DNA from: Chloroflexota bacterium
GTDB lineage: Bacteria; Chloroflexota; Dehalococcoidia; JAUQQI01
Direction: 5' to 3'
DNA length: 7,956 bases
Assembly (NCBI GenBank): GCA_030549955.1
Contig: JAUQQI010000045.1
Location: forward strand, 2,302-10,257
Within the stretch, counting starts at the first letter, position 1. Each line of letters begins with the position of its first letter. The translations under genes and the position numbers were made by a program. Shown one piece after another: positions 1-4,434 of this stretch. The notes below the pieces were generated by a model that worked only from the letters and a program-made list of their open reading frames with translations, made no database searches and was not told the origin of the DNA.

Positions 1-930
1 GGCCGTTTCGAGCTTTGCCAGCTCCTCGAAGAGGGCCCGCTGCCGGTCAGTGAGGCGGGTTGGCAGGACGACCCGGACCCGGGCGAAAAGGTCGCCCCGG
101 AGGGCCGGGTTGTCGGGCCTGGGCATGCCCTGGCCCCGGAGGCGGAAGACCTGCCCGTTCTGGGTTCCCGGGGGAATCTTGAGGATGAGCTTCCCGGTCG
201 GGGTTGGGACCTCGACCTCGCCCCCCAGGACACAGGTCGTCAGCCGGACCGGGATCTCAACGTAGAGGTCGTCGCCCTTACGCTCGAACTGGGGGTCAGG
301 GCGAATCCTGACCCGGAAGGCCAGGTCGCCCAGGCCGGGGACCGGGACCCGGATGAGGTCCCCATCCCGAACACCAGGCGGAATCCGGATGTCCACCCGC
401 CGCGCCCGGCCGTCGGGGCCGATGATGTCATAGGCCCTTACCGCCCCACTGTAGGCGTCGGCCAGGGCGACTTCGAGCTCCTGCTCAACGCCCCGGGCGG
501 TCCGGCGGCCGGTTGCTCGCTCAAACTCGCCGAAGAACGTTCGGAAGAAGTCGGAGAAGATATCGCCGCCGAGCAGGTCTTCGAGGGTTTCGTAGACCCG
601 CCGGGAGCCGGTCCGGCGGCCGCGACCGGGCGGCTCGAAACCGAAAATGCTCCAGTCAAAGGGCTGACCCTGGGCTCCCGCCCCGGACCGGGCCCACTGC
701 TCGTAAAGCTGCCAGTTGGCGCCGAGGGCATCGTAGCGGCGGCGCTTTTCCGGGTCGGAGAGGACCTCGTAAGCCTCGTTTATTTCTTTGAACTTCTCCT
801 CGGCCTCCTTATTGCCCGGATTCCGGTCCGGGTGGTAAAGTTTGGCCAGCCGCCGGTAGGCCCGACGAATCTCCTCTTCAGAAGCGTTTCGGGGTACGCC
901 CAGGATTTTGTAATAGTCCTTATATTCCAT
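1..930 (-). CDS. dnaJ: DnaJ/CbpA-type co-chaperone without zinc fingers (partial, 3' end off the window)
   Basis: J-domain co-chaperone that delivers clients to DnaK (Hsp70) in the cytoplasm and stimulates its ATPase. The 310 visible residues open with a canonical J domain (about 1-67) beginning [12 protein letters not shown], with the catalytic HPD at 33-35 and the helix III/IV motif [15 protein letters not shown] Gly/Phe-containing linker (about 80-125) leads into the beta-rich client-binding domains, including the pattern IPPGVRDGD and later [19 protein letters not shown]. There is no CxxCxGxG cysteine cluster, so it belongs to the zinc-finger-less CbpA/DnaJ2 class rather than classical DnaJ. 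I chose the ATG at 930 because GGGGAG at 945-940 stands 9 bases upstream; the in-frame ATG at 939 directly abuts that site. It starts 15 bases after the grpE stop and is the third gene of the operon. Only the extreme C-terminus should be missing, since CbpA-type proteins are usually 300-330 residues. Confidence 0.95.
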   Translation of the reverse strand, partial: MEYKDYYKILGVPRNASEEEIRRAYRRLAKLYHPDRNPGNKEAEEKFKEINEAYEVLSDPEKRRRYDALGANWQLYEQWARSGAGAQGQPFDWSIFGFEPPGRGRRTGSRRVYETLEDLLGGDIFSDFFRTFFGEFERATGRRTARGVEQELEVALADAYSGAVRAYDIIGPDGRARRVDIRIPPGVRDGDLIRVPVPGLGDLAFRVRIRPDPQFERKGDDLYVEIPVRLTTCVLGGEVEVPTPTGKLILKIPPGTQNGQVFRLRGQGMPRPDNPALRGDLFARVRVVLPTRLTDRQRALFEELAKLETA

Positions 931-945
931 CGGTGCCATCTCCCC

Positions 946-1515
946 TTAGAGGCCGGGGGCCGGTTCAGCCCCCGAAGCTCCGGCCGGCCGCCGGGCGACC
1001 TTGACCTGGGCCGGGCGGATCACACGGTGGTCGAGCTTATAGCCGGGCCGCAGAACCTCGAGGATCTCACCCTCCTCGGCGGCGTCGGTCTCCTCGCTGG
1101 CCACGGCCTCGTGCTCCCAGGGGTCGAATTTGCCCCCGACCGGCTCGATCTTTTTGAGGCCTTCCGCCTCGAGGACCTGCCAGAGCTTGCGGTAAATCAG
1201 GGCGATCCCCTCGGCCCAGTTGGCCTCAACGCCGTTGGTGGGCCGGTGCCGGAGGGCCCGCTCAAAGTCATCAAGGATCGGGAGAAACCGCTGGATGACC
1301 CGGGCCCGGGTTGCCCGGGCCAGCTCGTCGAATTCCTGCTCGACCCGCTTGCGGTAATTGATAAAATCAGCCTGAAGCCGCTGGAGCACGGCAAGGTACT
1401 CCTCACTCTGCCGTCGGGCGGCCTCCAGCTCGGCGAGGAGGTTGTTTTCCGCCGGGGCAGGTTCAGCCGATTCAGTCTCGGGTCGGATTTCGGGCTGCTC
1501 CTGCTGTTCGGTCAT
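946..1515 (-). CDS. grpE: GrpE nucleotide exchange factor
   Basis: Nucleotide exchange factor of the DnaK chaperone, acting as a cytoplasmic dimer. The 189-residue length is normal for the family. An acidic, low-complexity N-terminus (1-25) is followed by the long dimerising helix (about 26-90), which carries the family motif ADFINYRKR at 49-57 and the segment FLPILDDFERAL at 77-88. The C-terminal beta domain holds the signature FDPWEHEAV at 130-138 and a VLRPGYKL motif. The C-terminal tail is Ala/Pro-rich. The ATG at 1515 overlaps the hspR stop codon in an ATGA arrangement, with GGAG just upstream inside hspR, so translation is probably coupled. Finding grpE between hspR and dnaJ, without dnaK, differs from the common dnaK-grpE-dnaJ-hspR order of actinobacteria. 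Confidence 0.97.
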   Translation of the reverse strand: MTEQQEQPEIRPETESAEPAPAENNLLAELEAARRQSEEYLAVLQRLQADFINYRKRVEQEFDELARATRARVIQRFLPILDDFERALRHRPTNGVEANWAEGIALIYRKLWQVLEAEGLKKIEPVGGKFDPWEHEAVASEETDAAEEGEILEVLRPGYKLDHRVIRPAQVKVARRPAGASGAEPAPGL

Positions 1516-1883
1516 AGCTCCAGACCACCATCCTCTTGGAAGTTGGGATTCTTGATGCCGAGCTCGGCCAGCACCTCGTCGACGAGGCCCACAAGCTGGC
1601 CGGGTGTCAGGTCAGCAGACCCGGCAATGAGCCGGCGAAGTTCAAGCAGGCGGGTTGAAACCCGCAGGAGCAACTCGACGCCGGCCAGGTTTGCGCCCCG
1701 CTCCTCAACCAGGTACTTGATCTGGCGGAGTCGGGCGATATCGGCCGGCGAGTAGAGCCGGCGCCGGCCGTCGGTGCGGACCGGTTCGAGCAGGCCGAGC
1801 CGCTCGTACTTGCGGAGGGTATTTACGTGGAGTTCCACAAGCCGGGCAGCCCGGCCGATAAAACAGGCTGACTGGCCCGCCAC
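1512..1883 (-). CDS. hspR: HspR-like MerR-family heat-shock repressor
   Basis: Small (123 aa) MerR-family DNA-binding protein. The winged helix-turn-helix occupies about residues 8-75: FIGRAARLVELHVNTLRKYE, then the wing with RTDGRRRLYSPADIARLRQI, then a helix ending GANLAGVELLLRV. The combination TLRxYERxGLLxPxRT with a GxNLAGV segment is typical of HspR, the repressor of dnaK-type operons in actinobacteria and other phyla that uses DnaK as co-repressor (known for the family, not shown here). The C-terminal half is a short helical region without the cysteines of metal-sensing MerR proteins. The start is GTG at 1883, with a strong GGAGGT at 1895-1890 spaced 6 bases away. It is the first gene of its operon, directly behind a promoter with an overlapping palindrome, so autoregulation is likely. 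The exact MerR subfamily is inferred from motifs and context. Confidence 0.85.
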   Translation of the reverse strand: MAGQSACFIGRAARLVELHVNTLRKYERLGLLEPVRTDGRRRLYSPADIARLRQIKYLVEERGANLAGVELLLRVSTRLLELRRLIAGSADLTPGQLVGLVDEVLAELGIKNPNFQEDGGLEL

Positions 1884-1901
1884 TGCGCCACCTCCAATAG
1901 A

Positions 1902-1930
1902 ATCCTAGCACCTGACACGATCCGTGTCAA
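1902..1930 (-). promoter_or_regulatory. sigma-70-type promoter of the hspR-grpE-dnaJ operon
   Basis: On the minus strand a perfect TTGACA -35 box (1930-1925) and a TAGGAT -10 box (1907-1902) are separated by exactly 17 bases. The predicted transcription start near 1895 lies within or next to the ribosome site of hspR, so the 5' leader is only about a dozen bases. No CIRCE element (the HrcA operator) is visible nearby. Confidence 0.75.
1913..1929. promoter_or_regulatory. perfect inverted repeat, candidate HspR operator
   Basis: TGACACG-ATC-CGTGTCA is a perfect 7-3-7 inverted repeat. It covers most of the -35 box and the first half of the spacer of the hspR promoter, where a bound dimer would block RNA polymerase. 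It differs from the actinobacterial HAIR consensus (CTTGAGT-N7-ACTCAAG), so binding by this HspR is inferred from position and symmetry only. It also sits about 30 bases upstream of a TATAAT on the opposite strand and could influence both directions. Confidence 0.6.
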
Positions 1931-1957
1931 AAGTAACGGGTAGCCGGGCTTGCGGGT

Positions 1958-1963
1958 TATAAT
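1958..1963 (+). promoter_or_regulatory. possible -10 box for the receiver-like gene
   Basis: A perfect TATAAT stands on the plus strand in the divergent intergenic region, but no good -35 box lies 16-18 bases upstream (AACGGG at 1935-1940) and there is no TG extension. If used, transcription would start near 1970 and give a leader of about 140 bases before the gene at 2110. Confidence 0.35.
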
Positions 1964-2045
1964 CAACGGTGGTAGTCGGACACGGGCGGCCGGAGCGGCG
2001 GGTTGCGTGGCCTTCCGGGTCCCGGATCTGAGGTCGCCAGGTGGT

Positions 2046-2100
2046 CCGCCGGGTACCCAGCGGTCGGGTGACCGGCGGCCCCATCCCGAAGCGGTAGGGG
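2046..2100 (+). promoter_or_regulatory. structured leader: strong hairpin plus possible ribosome-site sequestration
   Basis: CCGCCGG (2046-2052) pairs perfectly with CCGGCGG (2072-2078). Inside, ACCC (2055-2058) pairs with GGGT (2066-2069) across a short G-A/T-G internal loop, giving a nearly continuous 13-bp stem. Just after it, CCCC (2079-2082) can pair with GGGG (2097-2100), which is part of the GGGGAGG ribosome site of the next gene. The pairing is visible in the sequence; a regulatory role is inference. Confidence 0.4.
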
Positions 2101-2109
2101 AGGATGACG

Positions 2110-2478
2110 ATGGCGGAGATACTCCTTGTAAGCGGGTCCTGGCAGGTGCGGATTCTGCTGAAGGCCGAACTCGAAGAGAACGGCCACTGTGTCCACGCCC
2201 TGGATTCCCTGGCCGATGGCCTCGAATACCTGCGCCAGCGGCCGTGGCCCCCTGACCTGATTCTCGTGGACACGACCCAGCTCCTCCTTTCGGATGCGGA
2301 TTTACGCGAGCTTGAAAAGGAAGCCAGGGGCGTTCCGATTCTGCTGAGCATCGGCCCGACCGACCTGGCCCGGGCCGATTTGAAGCCAGGTCATAGGGTC
2401 AAGGTTCTGCGCCGGCCCCTGATGGTCCGGGATGTCGTCGCCCGCGTGGAACGGACGCTGGAGAAAGCCGCTGGCTAA
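2110..2478 (+). CDS. Degenerate single-domain response-regulator receiver-like protein
   Basis: A 122-residue protein with the length and alternating beta/alpha layout of a CheY-like receiver domain and no output domain. Strand 1 reads EILLVSGSW, where a normal receiver has a pair of acidic residues for Mg2+; here they are Ser/Gly. Strand 3 LILVDTT keeps an Asp at 54 in the phosphoacceptor position. Strand 4 VPILLSIG offers Ser80 in the switch position, and strand 5 ends VLRRPL, with Arg where the invariant Lys is expected. It is therefore either an atypical, phosphorylation-independent receiver or only a structural relative. I prefer the ATG at 2110 because GGGGAGG (2097-2103) is 6 bases upstream; the ATG at 2104 abuts that site. 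The gene is divergent from the hspR operon and no histidine kinase lies nearby. Confidence 0.7.
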   Translation: MAEILLVSGSWQVRILLKAELEENGHCVHALDSLADGLEYLRQRPWPPDLILVDTTQLLLSDADLRELEKEARGVPILLSIGPTDLARADLKPGHRVKVLRRPLMVRDVVARVERTLEKAAG

Positions 2479-2635
2479 GGGTCGCCGCTCCGGATAGCAG
2501 GGGTCATTGTGCCGGGCCACGTCGAATCAAGTGGCCAAGTACTGCTTCGGTCCTACAGGAGCTGGTTCCGGGCGGAGAAGTTTCCGTTAGTCAATAGTGG
2601 GGCGTTTACAATCACAGACGACAAGTGTACAGTAC

Positions 2636-2785
2636 GTGATAAACAAACAGCGAATAGCGAGCCCACTGTCTGTCCTCGACAAAGCGTTTCCCGCACTGAT
2701 CTTGTTGTGCATGGGTGCTGGTCTTGCTTTGGTCTTGGGAAGCGGCTTGTTGGCCGCTTTTCCTCCTGCTGGGCTCCAACCAGGG
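2636..2785 (+). pseudogene. Possible decayed membrane-protein fragment
   Basis: From a GTG at 2636 the plus frame reads SPLSVLDKAFPALILLCMGAG and continues hydrophobic for about 30 residues, then turns into Arg/Pro-rich sequence with no further membrane segment. The LSxLD-then-hydrophobic pattern recalls the N-terminus of ACR3-type arsenite permeases, but this is a memory-based resemblance over about 30 residues and no ribosome site is present. It could equally be a chance frame. Confidence 0.18.
2737..2764 (+). terminator. Possible weak intrinsic terminator
   Basis: AAGCGGC (2740-2746) and GCCGCTT (2753-2759) form a perfect 7-bp stem with a 6-base loop, extendable by G-U pairs to about 10 bp, and the right arm runs into TTTT then CC. 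The T tract is short and overlaps the stem, and the hairpin lies about 260 bases after the receiver-like gene, so this is a tentative call. Confidence 0.25.
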
Positions 2786-2807
2786 CGGACCTCGCGACGT
2801 AAGGTGT

Positions 2808-2868
2808 GCCGCCCAGCCGGGGTTCAGCTGGCAGGCCCCACCTGTGGCTGAGCCAACCGTTGGGCGGC
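2808..2868. repeat. 61-base nested hairpin (palindromic element or structured RNA)
   Basis: Three nested stems share one axis. The outer stem is GCCGCCCA (2808-2815) with TGGGCGGC (2861-2868), perfect. The middle stem is GGTTCAGC (2821-2828) with GCTGAGCC (2847-2854), 8 pairs including one G-T. The inner stem is CAGG (2832-2835) with CCTG (2841-2844), closing a 5-base CCCCA loop. The bases between the outer and middle stems can also pair in part. This may be a REP/MITE-like palindrome or a small RNA; nothing in the window distinguishes these, and no second copy is present here. Confidence 0.5.
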
Positions 2869-3325
2869 TCGATGCGATTGTCACGGCAATTTAGTGTCGA
2901 TAATGACTATAACAGCGCTATGAGCGATTAGGTAGCCGCTCTTTTGTGACTTACTCAATCGGGTTACTTTGCGGCAGGGCGAGTTTTTTCTGGTCTGTAA
3001 ACGTCAGGTTTCAGGCAGAAGGTGGCACAGCCTGCGCTTCAGCCGACGCGAGCGGGCGCGGTCAGGCTGCCGGTCGCGAGGCATACCCTTCATGTTGCTG
3101 GTCCTGATGGTGGTTAGACCTGGATTTTGGTGATAATGAACCGACGCGGCGGCTAACAAGCGCTTCCACCCGGCGTCGCTCTGCTGCATTGGACGGTGAA
3201 GGTAAAGGGCGAGCCATCGGGCAGCTGAACGTATCGGAACCTCATATTGGGAGGGCTGGAGAGTGAGCCCGAACCGGATGTCACCGGAAGATAGATTTAC
3301 GAACGCCAATCCATCTCTGGGTTTC

Positions 3326-3334
3326 TGATAAAAT
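3326..3334 (+). promoter_or_regulatory. Extended -10 promoter for the small protein gene
   Basis: TGATAAAAT has a TAAAAT -10 box (3329-3334) preceded by the TG of an extended -10 element. The -35 region (CCAATC at 3306-3311) is poor, as is common for extended -10 promoters. Transcription would start near 3341, shortly before the GGAGGT ribosome site at 3350-3355. Confidence 0.45.
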
Positions 3335-3363
3335 ATACCGAAAAACAATGGAGGTAAATGCCG

Positions 3364-3627
3364 ATGGCTCGGGTTAGAGTAGTGGCCCTTGATGAAGTCC
3401 GTCGTACCCGCAGTCGGGTCCGGCAGGAGGTTGAACGCTTTAAAGAAGCCCTCCGGGACCTGCCTGAGCTTCACCGGCAAGGGAAAACAAAAGTATTCCA
3501 GCTTGAGCCGAACGAAAAGTTGTCGACCGTGCGGATGCGATTGCGGGCCGCAGCCCGGGAGCTTGGCCTCCGGATCAGGGTGTTCCGGCAGAACGAAAAC
3601 GAGCTGGCGGTCCGCCTCTACGAGTAG
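3364..3627 (+). CDS. Small conserved-looking protein of unknown function
   Basis: An 87-residue basic protein that I do not recognise. The first 38 residues are Arg-rich and predicted helical (EVRRTRSRVRQEVERFKEAL). A likely strand KTKVFQLEP (41-49), a helix STVRMRLRAAARELG (54-68) and paired strands LRIRVFRQ and NELAVRLYE follow, which would suit a compact alpha/beta or winged-helix-like fold and possibly nucleic-acid binding (inference). No cysteine cluster, signal peptide or membrane segment is present. A strong GGAGGT (3350-3355) supports translation. The ATG at 3364 gives an 8-base spacing and is preferred; the in-frame ATG at 3358 would add two residues at only 2 bases spacing. The gene has its own candidate promoter and stands 60 bases before the glycosyltransferase, with which it may be co-transcribed. 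Codon use resembles the flanking genes, supporting a real gene. Confidence 0.75.
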   Translation: MARVRVVALDEVRRTRSRVRQEVERFKEALRDLPELHRQGKTKVFQLEPNEKLSTVRMRLRAAARELGLRIRVFRQNENELAVRLYE

Positions 3628-3654
3628 CGGGCAGGTCTTTTATCCGATCACGGG

Positions 3655-3683
3655 CCGGGCTTTTCGTTTAAAATTTAGCCCGG
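3655..3683 (+). promoter_or_regulatory. Hairpin with A/T-rich loop containing a -10-like box before the glycosyltransferase
   Basis: CCGGGCT (3655-3661) and AGCCCGG (3677-3683) are perfect 7-bp arms around a 15-base A/T-rich loop that contains TAAAAT (3669-3674). If that is a -10 box, transcription would begin around 3681, only about 7 bases before the ATG at 3688. The T run lies in the loop, not after the stem, so this is not a standard terminator. No good -35 is visible. Confidence 0.3.
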
Positions 3684-3687
3684 TTCC

Positions 3688-4434
3688 ATGCCGAAGATAG
3701 CGGTCGTAATCCCGACATATAACGAGGCCGAGAACTTACCGGGGCTCTGCGCCGCCCTTTTCAAGTTGCCGCTGCCCGGTCGGGTTGAGGTCCTGGTTGT
3801 GGACGATAACTCCCCGGACGGTACCGGACGGGTTGCCGAGGAGCTGGGCCGGTCCCTCGACGGCCGGCTGAAGGTGATTCACCGGCCTGGCAAACTTGGG
3901 CTGGGGACGGCCTATGTCGTTGGGTTTCGCGCGGTGCTTGCCGACGGGGCGGACCTGGTTGTGCAGATGGATGCCGATTTCTCCCACGACCCGGCCTACC
4001 TGGTGCCGATGGTCGAACTCACCCGGGATTATGATGTGGTGGTTGGGTCCCGCTGGGTTGCTGGGGGGCAGGTGGACCCCCGGTGGGGCCTCTTACGGCG
4101 GCTTCTCAGCCGCTGGGGCGGCGTTTATGCCCGTCTCATCCTTGGTCTCCGGGTGGCCGATCCTACGACCGGGTTCAAGGTCTTCCGCGGCGGTGCGCTG
4201 GCCCGGATCCCTCTCGACCGGGTTGTCTCAAACGGCTACGCCTTCCAGGTCGAGATGGCTTACCTCTGTCAGCTCGCGGGCCTCAGGGTCTGCGAGTATC
4301 CCATTATCTTTAACGACCGGAGCCGGGGCCGCTCGAAGATGACCGTCGGGATTGCCCTGGAGGCGGCCTGGCGGGTGCTGGAAATCAAATGGCGAAACCG
4401 CAAGGCAGCGCCCCTGGGAAGGCTGACCTCGTAG
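3688..4434 (+). CDS. GT2 polyprenol-phosphate sugar synthase (Ppm/DPM1-like)
   Basis: Cytoplasmic, membrane-associated family 2 glycosyltransferase of 248 residues, close to the dolichol/polyprenol-phosphate mannose synthase class, which moves a sugar from a nucleotide donor (typically GDP-mannose) to a lipid phosphate. Visible motifs are the nucleotide-binding start VVIPTYNEAENL (6-17), VDDNSPDGT (38-46), RPGKLGLGTAY (66-76), the metal-binding DAD at 95-97 within QMDADFSHDP, GSRW (120-123), DPTTGFKVFR (158-167), GYAFQVEM (183-190) and the basic RSRGRSKM near 211-218. It lacks C-terminal membrane helices, so it resembles soluble DPM1 rather than CsbB/GtrB. The start is fixed by the MPKIAVVIPTYNE N-terminus, yet no ribosome site precedes it. 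Its last 46 bases overlap the start of the YfhO-flippase frame, implying translational coupling and a shared pathway. The actual sugar cannot be read from sequence. Confidence 0.92.
   Translation: MPKIAVVIPTYNEAENLPGLCAALFKLPLPGRVEVLVVDDNSPDGTGRVAEELGRSLDGRLKVIHRPGKLGLGTAYVVGFRAVLADGADLVVQMDADFSHDPAYLVPMVELTRDYDVVVGSRWVAGGQVDPRWGLLRRLLSRWGGVYARLILGLRVADPTTGFKVFRGGALARIPLDRVVSNGYAFQVEMAYLCQLAGLRVCEYPIIFNDRSRGRSKMTVGIALEAAWRVLEIKWRNRKAAPLGRLTS

Larger units (their letters stand above)
2479..3357. other. Long intergenic region without a convincing gene
   Basis: About 880 bases in which no open frame has both a good ribosome site and a recognisable product. By eye it is less GC-rich than the flanking genes and its codon patterns do not match theirs. 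It contains several inverted repeats: GGCCAC/GTGGCC at 2515-2536, a stem at 2737-2762, a nested hairpin at 2808-2868, a weak one at 2935-2975 and a 7-bp stem CAGCCTG/CAGGCTG at 3028-3069. A hydrophobic reading frame at 2636-2785 may be a gene remnant. I see no tRNA, rRNA, transposase or CRISPR repeats. The composition suggests acquired or decaying DNA, which is an inference. Confidence 0.6.

Noticed and set aside
832..1755. A 307-codon open frame on the plus strand
   Set aside because: It lies antisense to dnaJ, grpE and hspR, which are unmistakable, and its product is low-complexity Pro/Leu/Gly/Arg sequence typical of antisense frames in GC-rich DNA.
1964..2100. Possible tRNA, 4.5S SRP RNA or known riboswitch in the leader
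   Set aside because: No T-loop GGTTCGAATCC-like motif, no SRP GGAA-tetraloop signature and no riboswitch core that I can recognise; only generic hairpins.
3140..3180. attC-like sequence (GGCTAACAAGCGCTTCCACC)
   Set aside because: It resembles integron recombination sites, but the required RYYYAAC and GTTRRRY simple-site pairs and the matching complementary arm are not present, and there is no integrase.
3004..3480. A 158-codon open frame on the minus strand
   Set aside because: Its first third is antisense to the well-supported small gene at 3364-3627, it has no ribosome site, and the remainder resembles no family I recognise.
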